A DNA stretch of 37,555 bases from a virus. Below the pieces are notes generated by a model, which had not been told where the DNA came from, did not search any database, and was given only the letters and a program-made list of their open reading frames with translations. Below, piece by piece: positions 1-7,013 of the stretch. Both the position numbers and the translations under genes were made by a program. The DNA lies in the IMG/VR virus record IMGVR_UViG_3300046001_002688, positions 1 through 37,555 of that record; one strand, 5' to 3'. The number at the start of each line of letters is the position of its first letter. The stretch's first letter is position 1.

Positions 1-664
1 TTAGCGAGGTGTCAGTGCCGACCGTGGCGGGAAGGTTGACGATAGACAGGCCGGTTGACAGCGTGTTGGTGGCGACTTCAATTGAGCGCCAAGCGTTCGC
101 GGCCATAACGCCCGCCGACAGCATAAACACGCGGCCTGAGAGAATTTCGTAACCGTCGCCCGTCGCAGGCGTAAACGTCAGCGGCGCGTTCAACGTAATG
201 GTTGGCGTGGCGCTTGCCGTGTTGCCGACGATATAGCGCTCTTCAACCTTACCAGCGGCTTTGCCAATAATGCGAATTTTAAAGCCGTACTCGCCAGAAC
301 CGCCGCGATTGGCGAGCATGTTGAGGCCGACAGCGGTTGGGAAGGCCGTGGAGATGACAACCGAACTGGTCGTGGCACCTGCGGCCAAGACGCCCTTGAG
401 GCCCTGAGACGGTGCAAACACCATTGCCGCGCCAGCACCGAACGTGCCTGCAAGCGCGGGAGATTGGACGAAATTCCAAGCCTTGGAGACGATGTTGTAA
501 CGGTTTAGGACCGTGGCGCTTGCAAGTTGGTAAACAAACGGGTTGCGTGACACGTCAGACCGCAAGTCAGAGCAAACGCAAGTAGCCGCCGCTGTGGCAT
601 TTGGCGTGGGCGACACTTGCACCCACATCTGGCGGTCAATGACCTTTTTGAAGGTGTTAGCCAT
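1..664 (-). CDS. Beta-rich virion structural protein, N-terminal part (cut by left edge)
   Basis: The first 221 residues of a structural protein are present; the rest lies beyond the left edge. The start ATG (662-664) shares one base with the stop of the upstream gene, so the two are probably translationally coupled. It is a close paralogue or allelic copy of the 538-aa protein at 35675-37291: the proteins align without gaps over the shared part and most base differences are silent. The sequence is rich in Gly, Ala, Thr and Val with no catalytic motif, as expected of a beta-sheet virion protein. Its place right after the portal and a repeat protein suggests a head-associated or decoration role. 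That role is inferred; I do not recognise a named family. Confidence 0.8.
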   Translation of the reverse strand, partial: MANTFKKVIDRQMWVQVSPTPNATAAATCVCSDLRSDVSRNPFVYQLASATVLNRYNIVSKAWNFVQSPALAGTFGAGAAMVFAPSQGLKGVLAAGATTSSVVISTAFPTAVGLNMLANRGGSGEYGFKIRIIGKAAGKVEERYIVGNTASATPTITLNAPLTFTPATGDGYEILSGRVFMLSAGVMAANAWRSIEVATNTLSTGLSIVNLPATVGTDTSL

Positions 665-928
665 TATGTAATTCTCGCTCTAACTGTTGCGGCCCACGCG
701 GACACGTTTTGTCCGTTGGTGAGCAATTGAGCCTGCTGACCGCCCATGTTGGTTTGGTTGGTTTGGTTGGTGACCGTGCCGACCGTCGTAACCGTGCCGC
801 TTTCGATCAGCGCCGAGACGCGATTTCGAGCCAAGCCAACGTCATAACCGCGAGGGCTATTCGTGGCGTTCAACAGCCTAAGTAACAGGGTTTGCAAACC
901 ATCCAGCAATTCGGCTGCGGTCGCGTCG
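1..928. repeat. Terminal homologous segment, left copy
   Basis: This segment aligns without gaps to 36628-37555 (constant offset 36627). I counted about 26 differences in the first 180 bases, but 668-792 is identical over 125 bases to 37295-37419. Most differences within the coding frames are silent. Confidence 0.9.
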
Positions 929-1263
929 GTGACGACTAGCGGCGATGCCCTGAGTTCCGTATCGGTCAGCCCGCCCGTGACGGCAACCGGAACGGCAATG
1001 CTGACAGGCTGAGTTGCCGGGTAAAAATCTCCCGAAACAGCAATTGCAGCGGCCCTAAGTTCCGCATCGGTTATAGGGCCGGTGACGGGTTGCGTTGCTT
1101 GATAAAACTGGCCAGCCACGGGGAGGGGATTGACAGACGACACGTCGCCGTCATTCACGCCGTCCGCGCCAAGCGTCAGTTTCATGCGCTGGAACTGATT
1201 GCCGTCAATATCGTCGGTTGCGACGCTAGAGCCTGTGCCTGGTAGAACGACGTTATCGGCCAT
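664..1263 (-). CDS. Small virion structural protein with internal repeats
   Basis: This 199-aa protein carries two imperfect copies of a motif of the form FYxATQPV followed by (L/I)TDxELRA, at about residues 52-72 and 80-107. Such repeats occur in phage fibre and capsid-associated proteins. The C-terminal 45 residues hold an Asn/Gln/Thr repeat (TNQTNQTN) encoded by a GGTTTGGTT-type DNA repeat. It lies 11 bases downstream of the portal stop and overlaps the next start by one base, so it belongs to the late operon. The same C-terminal region recurs at the right window edge. Exact function is unknown; a structural or assembly role is inferred from position and composition. Confidence 0.75.
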   Translation of the reverse strand: MADNVVLPGTGSSVATDDIDGNQFQRMKLTLGADGVNDGDVSSVNPLPVAGQFYQATQPVTGPITDAELRAAAIAVSGDFYPATQPVSIAVPVAVTGGLTDTELRASPLVVTDATAAELLDGLQTLLLRLLNATNSPRGYDVGLARNRVSALIESGTVTTVGTVTNQTNQTNMGGQQAQLLTNGQNVSAWAATVRARIT

Positions 1264-1274
1264 TTATTGCTTTC

Positions 1275-3563
1275 CTAAACAGTTTCGACGCCGATAGCAC
1301 GTCCGTCTGGGCCGCGAATAATGCGTTTTGATGCCTTCATGGATTGCATTGCATCCTGCATTGTAGCCACAGATTGGTTATGAAGGCTAGAAATTTGATC
1401 GCGGGTCGTCGCTAGCTCTGCCGCCACCTGACTTACCACATCATTGACGCCGCGCATAAGTTCAATGTGCGTGGCCTTTTCCTGCTCTTGTTGCTCAGGA
1501 TCGACGCCATTGTTGGAAGAAATCTTGGCAACCGTAATCTTGGTCGCGGCGTCAAGATCGGCCTTGTAGCGTTCGAACTGCTGTTTTGCCGCCATCTCTT
1601 GCATTTGCAACTGTGCTTCATGCTGCTGGCGTGAGGCTTCCATCTGCTGGGCCAATTGGGCCTTCATCTGCTCAATCTGCGTATCGGCCTGCACCTTCAT
1701 CTGAAGCATCTGCGCGTCGGCTTGGGTCTTGGCCTGCGCGACGGCTTGCGCGGCTTGAGCCTTCGTGGCTTCGGGATCTGCCGGAGGCTGTTGCGCGGCT
1801 TCGGCTGCTTTCTTGGTCATCTGTTGCAAGGCTGCGTCCAAGATGCCCTCAATGGACTTGGCCTGCTTAAAGCCGCCAATGCCAAACTTCATTACCGCGA
1901 CAATGGCCGGGACCATCTCAGGCGACGACTGACCAACCGGCAAGGCTTCACGCATGAAGTTAGACAGTGCTGTCAAAAACTCTACGCGATCTTGCTTAGT
2001 CTGGTTTTCATCAATTTGCACCAGACTATCTGCGGCGATTTCAATGCGGAAAGACCGCAGAGGATCATTTTGCAGCAATTGCATGGCCGCAGGGATCATC
2101 TGCTGATCTTCAGCCGACATCTGATCCGCAGCGGCGTATTTCAGGATTGTCTCAGGCTGGAATTTAGAACAGATAATTTGCGCTTTAAGGCGTAGCAATT
2201 CGCTGGCAAACATAGCCACGCCGTCTTGCATGGCGCGTAGGCGTAGGCCGGCATACTGGCCTTTGATCTGCTGGGCTGTCGCGGTCTCTGACGCCACGGA
2301 TTGGCCACGGATAATGTCAGAGATGCCCGTGATATCGTAGATTTGGCCCTTGATCTGCTGCTGGGCTTGGTAGCACTGAAGCAGGGTAGCGGCGATGTCG
2401 TTGATAGGCAGGATGTCAATGGACCCCTTGAGGCCACCTTTTTCACTGAACGCCATCCATTTATCGACGGGAATAAGGGTGTTGTTGTCGCCTTCTGTCA
2501 ACAGACGCTGCAAAGCGGGCTGAGACTGGTCATACACGCCTCGGACGCGCAGGGCCTTGACCAGACCGTCAATACGGTCAGTCAGGATGTCCATTTCGTT
2601 AGCCTGGTCCTGATAAAGGACGAAATCAGGCACGGGGACAAGCGTATCGCTGGTGGTCGTGGCGTACAGGGGCTTAGGGCATGGGAAAAAGCCCTCAAGC
2701 TCCAAGGGATCATCGCGCTCGTCTAGGAAGTTTTGGTAATCCTTGCAGATCCAGTAGACCTTGCCGGATTCCTTGTCCCAAAGCTCGCAAACCTTGGCCT
2801 TGTCGTTGTTTTGGCTGTTCTTGTTGCCGCCCCATTGGTCGGGTGACGTGTCAAAGGAGATTTTGCTGGCCACTTCGGGTCCGAACCGCTCGGTAAGCGA
2901 TTCCTTGGACATATAGACCCAGCGCCAAACGCAAGTGACCTCTTCCCACGTCCGCGCAGAGGAATGACCAAAGTCCTTCCAATGCACATAGTCGGTCGGG
3001 GAGCATTCGTATTCAATTTCTTCAACGGGTTCGGGCGCGGCTGTGAAGTCGCCGGGATCTGATCCCATGCCGGCCATCGGGTTTAATTCGGAGGCGTATT
3101 CTTCGCCTTCGGATTCGACGTCTTCGGTGATCTGATAGCCGTCTTCCGGCACGTCAACGGTTTTGATATGCGGGTCGTAACGAACCCATGCAATACCACG
3201 TCCACCAAGGAAACGATCCTCAACAGAATTCTTCATGGCCGACCGGAAGTCGGGATAGTGCTCAATCTCGTAGTCCAGCGCACGTTCGATCAAAAGGGAC
3301 GCAACGCGCCCTACCTGATCGTTGTCGCCAAAACGCCGTGCCACGTCAGCCTTGGGCATACGGGCATAAACGGCGGGTACTAGGGTCTGGACGTTAGACC
3401 ATAGCACGTTGAACTTAGCGGTTTCCCCACCTGACGCCGTGCGTGTGTCATCGCGGTAGCGGCGGACAATCTTAGTTACCCGCGCATCCCACTTCTTAAA
3501 CTCATTGTCATAGGTGCTAATGACATTGAGCCACTTTTGCACTGGCGTTTGAGGAAGGTCCAT
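1275..3563 (-). CDS. Portal protein
   Basis: This 762-aa protein forms the dodecameric ring at the capsid vertex through which DNA is packaged and ejected. Length and position (two genes after the large terminase) fit a P22-type portal. The first half resembles that family: an N-terminal helical region with aromatic clusters, an acidic stretch near residues 150-185, and a segment near residues 380-430 typical of the portal clip/stem (GISDIIRGQSVASETATAQQ). From about residue 575 to 690 the chain is almost entirely Ala, Gln, Lys, Glu and Met and should form a long coiled coil, like the barrel extension of P22 portals. Start ATG follows an AAGGA-type ribosome site. Identity is strong from context; subfamily is less certain. 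Confidence 0.93.
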   Translation of the reverse strand: MDLPQTPVQKWLNVISTYDNEFKKWDARVTKIVRRYRDDTRTASGGETAKFNVLWSNVQTLVPAVYARMPKADVARRFGDNDQVGRVASLLIERALDYEIEHYPDFRSAMKNSVEDRFLGGRGIAWVRYDPHIKTVDVPEDGYQITEDVESEGEEYASELNPMAGMGSDPGDFTAAPEPVEEIEYECSPTDYVHWKDFGHSSARTWEEVTCVWRWVYMSKESLTERFGPEVASKISFDTSPDQWGGNKNSQNNDKAKVCELWDKESGKVYWICKDYQNFLDERDDPLELEGFFPCPKPLYATTTSDTLVPVPDFVLYQDQANEMDILTDRIDGLVKALRVRGVYDQSQPALQRLLTEGDNNTLIPVDKWMAFSEKGGLKGSIDILPINDIAATLLQCYQAQQQIKGQIYDITGISDIIRGQSVASETATAQQIKGQYAGLRLRAMQDGVAMFASELLRLKAQIICSKFQPETILKYAAADQMSAEDQQMIPAAMQLLQNDPLRSFRIEIAADSLVQIDENQTKQDRVEFLTALSNFMREALPVGQSSPEMVPAIVAVMKFGIGGFKQAKSIEGILDAALQQMTKKAAEAAQQPPADPEATKAQAAQAVAQAKTQADAQMLQMKVQADTQIEQMKAQLAQQMEASRQQHEAQLQMQEMAAKQQFERYKADLDAATKITVAKISSNNGVDPEQQEQEKATHIELMRGVNDVVSQVAAELATTRDQISSLHNQSVATMQDAMQSMKASKRIIRGPDGRAIGVETV

Positions 3564-3575
3564 GTGGCCTAGTCC

Positions 3576-3887
3576 TTAAGCAGAGAAGATACCAACAGCC
3601 AGAACCTCGACGCCTGCGCCGGTCGTGACTTTCCACGCTCCGGTGGCCGATGCGGCGTTAATTTCGATGTTGTAGACATTGATGCCCGTGCCTGCGCTAA
3701 CCGGCAAGATTGTGTGGGTAAACGCCCCGTCGATAAGGACGACGTTTCCGGTCGCAGCGGCTGACACGGTACAGACCAAGCGATGAAGGTAGTCACCAAC
3801 TGCGCCAGTGCCGCCAAGAACCCGTGCGGACGTGCTGACTGGCACATGCTCATATTGATAACGATATGGACTGGAAATTCCGCTCAT
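3576..3887 (-). CDS. Small late protein between large terminase and portal
   Basis: This 103-aa protein is rich in Gly, Ala, Val and Thr and has alternating beta-type segments (for example the GTGINVYNIEINAAS region). Its ATG overlaps the TGA of the large terminase gene in the four bases ATGA, so translation is probably coupled. The portal begins 12 bases downstream. Composition resembles small capsid decoration or stabilisation proteins, but I do not recognise a named family and the role is inferred from position only. Confidence 0.75.
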   Translation of the reverse strand: MSGISSPYRYQYEHVPVSTSARVLGGTGAVGDYLHRLVCTVSAAATGNVVLIDGAFTHTILPVSAGTGINVYNIEINAASATGAWKVTTGAGVEVLAVGIFSA

Positions 3888-5221
3888 ATTCTTGTCCTTT
3901 TAGCTCTGCGCTGGGTGGCCCACATGTCATTTAGCGTAACAGTGTTGCCAGGTCCAACAATAAGAGGCTTCTCTACGTTACTTGCCATTGCGGTAGGCTC
4001 TGATCGCCATGCGATTGCAAGCATTCTCATCGCATCCGCAGGATGTGAACACCAATTATGTTTAGGTGTAGCACGAAATGCCTTTTTGTCTTCATCGTAT
4101 TCGCGTTCGTACTGTCTGAGCGCCTCAATGCCGTCCGCGCACTTGCGTTCGTCAAAATAGCAGCGCGGCAGAACCTGTCTGACCGCCTGAATGCCGTCCT
4201 GCACCGATAGGTCAGGCACAATACGAAGGTTCTGAAAGCCCAAATGGTCGGCAAGTTGCTCGATGACGGACTTGCCCTGCGCGGCTAGGGTTTTGGCGCG
4301 AGCGTCATGCGGCAGATAGTGCGTCCCGTAGTGATAAGGGCGGCTTTTGACAACATCCGCCAAATCCGAGATGGATGCGCCAGACACTGCATGAAAATCA
4401 ATAACGTGAATTTCGCCTCGAACCACCTGATACCACCAAATTGCCGTGTCATCGCGATACCCCAGGTCCCATGCCGTGTGCGTCGGCAGGCTTTCGTCAT
4501 ACGGCACAGATCCAATCCGCTTGTCATCCGCCGCCACGCGCATCTCTACGCCGTAGAACGCGCCAAGGATAGCCGCCTCGAAGCTGCACTCGTACTCCTG
4601 CATATACTGGTCTTCGGAGATCTGGGCCTTGACGGCGTTAATTTCGGACATGGGCAGGATGCCGCTCTGCGTCGCCGTCAGCCTCAGACAAAACCATTCC
4701 TCCGGATTCATCTTGGCCGTCTGGTAAATATCCCAGAACTGGTTCTTGCCCTTGGGCGTACCCCCGAACACCGCCCAGCCTTGCTTGTCAGATAATGTGG
4801 GTCGAATAACCGATCCCCAGACGGACGGACGAAAGTCCCCGTACTCATCCATGTAGATCCCGTCAAAGCCCAAGCCGCGCATCGCATCAGCATTGTCCGC
4901 GCCGAACAGCCTGATCTTGGCCCCCGTGATTAGCTCTACGGTAAGCTCTGCCTCGTTGGCGGATTTCATAATGGGCTTGGCAAACCGCTTGATGTAATCC
5001 CATGCCACGGACTTGGCCTGACTGCGGTACGGCGCGATGTACCCAAACAAGGGATTGGGCGACTTGCACATGACCGCCGCCCGTATGATGTCGTTGACGG
5101 CGGAGACGGTCTTGCCGGCGCGGCGGTGAGCCACCAAACATGCCCACCGCTGCTTACGATTATGGAAGGGCATAAACGCCTCTCGCGGCGCGTATGCAAT
5201 CTTTACTTCTCTAGTGACCAT
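3884..5221 (-). CDS. terL: Terminase large subunit (packaging ATPase and nuclease)
   Basis: This 445-aa motor protein pumps DNA into the prohead and cuts concatemers. The ATPase half shows a Walker A motif VAHRRAGKT (30-38), a Walker B strand IYMDE (122-126) with catalytic glutamate 126, and a GGTPKG coupling motif (153-158). The C-terminal RNase-H-like nuclease half shows the expected acidic residues in AWDLGYRDD (Asp252), YLPHDARAK (Asp306) and HPADAM (Asp396). Length is usual for compact terminases. Its start lies inside the small terminase gene (19-base overlap) and its stop overlaps the next gene. The gene looks intact. Confidence 0.97.
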   Translation of the reverse strand: MVTREVKIAYAPREAFMPFHNRKQRWACLVAHRRAGKTVSAVNDIIRAAVMCKSPNPLFGYIAPYRSQAKSVAWDYIKRFAKPIMKSANEAELTVELITGAKIRLFGADNADAMRGLGFDGIYMDEYGDFRPSVWGSVIRPTLSDKQGWAVFGGTPKGKNQFWDIYQTAKMNPEEWFCLRLTATQSGILPMSEINAVKAQISEDQYMQEYECSFEAAILGAFYGVEMRVAADDKRIGSVPYDESLPTHTAWDLGYRDDTAIWWYQVVRGEIHVIDFHAVSGASISDLADVVKSRPYHYGTHYLPHDARAKTLAAQGKSVIEQLADHLGFQNLRIVPDLSVQDGIQAVRQVLPRCYFDERKCADGIEALRQYEREYDEDKKAFRATPKHNWCSHPADAMRMLAIAWRSEPTAMASNVEKPLIVGPGNTVTLNDMWATQRRAKRTRI

Positions 5222-5526
5222 GACACCGCAATTTCAATCGGACCTTCGTCCTTACCGACAACCTCTGTCCGCGCCAGCTTAGGCACATGGTACTCCAGCA
5301 AATCGGAGAACGCGCCGAATGCCGCCTTGGGTCCGTCTTGGTCGTAGATTTCGTCTAGCCAGCGTTGGAGCTTGGTCGAGTTAAGATCGACGAACTCCGC
5401 GATGGCCTCTCTTGCTGCGCGGGTGGCGTATGTCTCGCCAGGCTTACCGCTGGTGCGCGGAGACCGCTTGTTAGGGTCGGCCAAGGCTTGGCCTAGGGGG
5501 GCGAAACTGCCCTTGCTTTTTGCCAT
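5203..5526 (-). CDS. terS: Probable terminase small subunit
   Basis: The frame is open from 5616, but I start at the ATG 5524-5526. An AGGAG site precedes it at good spacing, and a promoter at 5554-5582 would start transcription downstream of the longer start. The resulting 107-aa protein has a basic, Pro/Gly-rich N-terminus, then a helical segment with an ALARE-like core, and the sequence LLEYHVPKLARTEVVG near residue 80. That pattern is common in small proteins encoded just before large terminases. Small subunits recognise the packaging site and load the large subunit. Identity rests mainly on position and this C-terminal pattern; no clear DNA-binding helix-turn-helix is visible. Confidence 0.75.
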   Translation of the reverse strand: MAKSKGSFAPLGQALADPNKRSPRTSGKPGETYATRAAREAIAEFVDLNSTKLQRWLDEIYDQDGPKAAFGAFSDLLEYHVPKLARTEVVGKDEGPIEIAVSWSLEK

Positions 5527-5553
5527 GTAGATTTCTCCTGTTCGGATGCCCTT

Positions 5554-5582
5554 ATCATATGGGGACGGGGTGGGTTTGTAAA
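5554..5582 (-). promoter_or_regulatory. Promoter for the packaging/late genes
   Basis: Reading the minus strand, TTTACA (5582-5577), a 17-base spacer and TATGAT (5559-5554) match the sigma-70 consensus at five of six bases in each box. Transcription would begin about 20-25 bases before the AGGAG site and ATG of the small terminase gene. No other promoter of this quality was seen for the leftward genes. Confidence 0.6.
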
Positions 5583-5934
5583 TCATCAGGAAATGTAAAG
5601 AAGTCGTTAGGGTCAAAATATTTGTGAGGGGGGCCTATATATATACACCCTCCCCCCCTGCCGGGTGTCGAGGGGGTGGGGGGGGTCTGCCTTCCCTTAC
5701 GTCAACCCGTCATCCGCCATAGCATGGGGGCCGCCCCTAGCGTCACGCTACAGCCCCTCAAGCCCTCGCCCATGCCCTCATGCCATGACGTCACGCGCAC
5801 CCCGTCAGAGGGCGCATGAGAGAGGCTAGGCCATGCCTATCGCGGCACCCCTATGGGTACGCCTAGGGCATAGGGTGAGGGCATGTCGGGGGCATGGCTG
5901 GCTATGGCTTTGGTCATGCCAGAATGCGCCGTGC

Positions 5935-5960
5935 GTCATATGTATTTACATACATATGAC
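5935..5960. promoter_or_regulatory. Perfect 10-bp inverted repeat, likely operator
   Basis: GTCATATGTA (5935-5944) and TACATATGAC (5951-5960) are perfect reverse complements separated by six bases. The arms are AT-rich and not followed by a T run, so an operator for a dimeric repressor is more likely than a terminator. It sits in the middle of the divergent control region. Confidence 0.5.
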
Positions 5961-6156
5961 CGCTAATGGTAAGTGCGCGAGATGACCGAAAAACGACTAT
6001 CTGGATACGACTAACTACGTTCTACGGTCATTACAATGATCAGCGGTAGTAAAATTTTGGTCATTGGTAACAAAGGGTAACAGACGGATTGAGCGTCTTT
6101 TTGCACGGGAAATTTACGCACAAAATCGCGGCAATCCAATCTGACTAAACAGTCAC

Positions 6157-6186
6157 TTCACAAGCCAACATTCATTTGCATACGAT
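6157..6186 (+). promoter_or_regulatory. Candidate early promoter
   Basis: TTCACA (6157-6162), an 18-base spacer and TACGAT (6181-6186) form a modest sigma-70-like promoter about 50 bases before the first rightward gene. The match is weak at the -10 box (four of six), so it is only a candidate. Confidence 0.3.
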
Positions 6187-6234
6187 TAAGGAATAGCCTA
6201 ACAGAACGCCTATCTATCACTTAAGGAAACACCC

Positions 6235-6480
6235 ATGTTCACCATAGATCAGAGCTTTCCAATGCCAGCCCCGGCCCTTATTCAGCGCCAAGGCAAATTT
6301 AGCGACGTCCTGGCATTTTCAGCCAATCTCGAAAAGGGCCAATCATTCGAGGCACCATTCGACACAGAGGCTAAAGCCGAAAGGGCCATGCGAGCCATTA
6401 GAGCATTCAACAAAAGGCACGGCCTATCTCTCTATGTGAAGAACATGGGCGAAAGCAATTTGCGGATATGGTGCATTTGA
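6235..6480 (+). CDS. First early protein, unknown
   Basis: This 81-aa protein is the first gene of the rightward early block. An AAGGAA ribosome site lies seven bases before the ATG. It has a hydrophobic N-terminal third, then an Ala/Glu/Arg-rich helix (EAKAERAMRAIRAFNKRHG) and a short C-terminal strand ending in WCI. I do not recognise a family. Small proteins encoded first in phage early operons often interfere with host functions; that is only a general expectation here. The next gene starts two bases after its stop. Confidence 0.65.
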   Translation: MFTIDQSFPMPAPALIQRQGKFSDVLAFSANLEKGQSFEAPFDTEAKAERAMRAIRAFNKRHGLSLYVKNMGESNLRIWCI

Positions 6481-6481
6481 T

Positions 6482-6787
6482 ATGAGCAAGATGTACGAGG
6501 GCAAACACAAGGATAAAGACGGCTGGCAATTGCTAGGCGACGTTGGCTTTTATGATGGTGTCAATTGGGTGGCGTATAAAAGAGACGGCGAAAGGGAATG
6601 GAAGGATTGGCGAGACATCAAAGTTGCGGCGCAAGGCATGGCGCCCCACAAGGCTAACTATTGGACAGCTTGGAACGGAACCAGACTGGCCGGAAGCCTT
6701 TGCCTAAAACAAATGGCAGAGCATCGCAGCGACCTATTGGAAGGGCTAACGACCTTCATGAAAAAGATTACAGATAACGTCGATTAA
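6482..6787 (+). CDS. Small early protein, unknown
   Basis: This 101-aa soluble protein is rich in Lys, Asp and Trp (seven Trp), with several YDG/WKDW-like turns in the first half and a helical C-terminus. It starts one base after the upstream stop, so it shares that gene's transcript. I do not recognise a family. The ATG is the only sensible start. Confidence 0.65.
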   Translation: MSKMYEGKHKDKDGWQLLGDVGFYDGVNWVAYKRDGEREWKDWRDIKVAAQGMAPHKANYWTAWNGTRLAGSLCLKQMAEHRSDLLEGLTTFMKKITDNVD

Positions 6788-6856
6788 GGCTTGTGCATCC
6801 TGAAGCCGCCCTATAAGGATAATGAACGAACCGCAACAAAAAACGGGACACAGACC

Positions 6857-6943
6857 ATGCTAATCCTCACAATCCTTCTAGCAAACCTTCTAATCGCGGT
6901 GGTCTTTATCGGGCTAATGATGTTTTTTCAGGACCGAGCCTAG
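6857..6943 (+). CDS. 28-aa membrane microprotein
   Basis: A 28-codon frame begins with ATG at 6857 and ends with TAG at 6941-6943. Residues 2-24 are almost all Leu, Ile, Val, Ala, Phe and Met, giving one transmembrane helix, followed by a short polar tail QDRA. The ribosome site is weak. It fills an otherwise empty gap between two early genes, which supports it being real, but a frame this short could occur by chance. A membrane-active regulatory or exclusion peptide is one possible role. Confidence 0.4.
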   Translation: MLILTILLANLLIAVVFIGLMMFFQDRA

Positions 6944-6952
6944 CCTCTAACC

Positions 6953-6976
6953 ATACCGCTCATTCGTGGGCGGTAT
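6953..6976 (+). promoter_or_regulatory. Strong UUCG hairpin before the clamp-like gene
   Basis: ATACCGCTCA (6953-6962), a TTCG loop and TGGGCGGTAT (6967-6976) form a 10-bp stem with one G-U pair and the very stable UUCG tetraloop. No T run follows, so it is not a typical intrinsic terminator. It may be an RNA-processing or stability element, or a factor-dependent pause, 38 bases before the clamp-like gene. Confidence 0.5.
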
Positions 6977-7013
6977 CATTAGACCCTAGCAACCTCACAA
7001 ACGGAATCAGATC

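Larger units (their letters stand above)
5527..6234. other. Divergent control region without convincing genes
   Basis: This 708-base region separates the leftward packaging genes from the rightward early genes. From the left it holds the late promoter, an alternating TA run (5636-5643) next to strongly skewed C and G runs (about 5646-5693), a stretch rich in CATG and CTAG words (5700-5920), a 10-bp palindrome (5935-5960), and five GGTCAT/ATGACC words between 5911 and 6064. A candidate early promoter lies near 6157-6186. Only very short open frames occur, for example about 27 codons from 5966, and none has convincing coding features. The stretch next to the small terminase gene could also hold the packaging site (cos or pac), but no signature decides this. 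Confidence 0.6.

Noticed and set aside
664-800. Diversity-generating retroelement template/variable pair
   Set aside because: There is no reverse transcriptase, and the differences are not biased to adenine positions; the core is identical rather than variable.
1-928. Exact direct terminal repeat or simple assembly overlap
   Set aside because: The copies differ at many positions outside the 125-base core, so they are not identical redundancy.
1656-2195. 179-codon frame opposite the portal coiled coil
   Set aside because: Low-complexity Leu/Arg/Gly product produced by the Ala/Gln codons on the other strand.
5527-5616. Longer small terminase start
   Set aside because: The promoter at 5554-5582 and the AGGAG site place translation at 5526.
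5966-6049. 27-codon frame in the control region
   Set aside because: No ribosome site, no hydrophobic or conserved features; likely chance.
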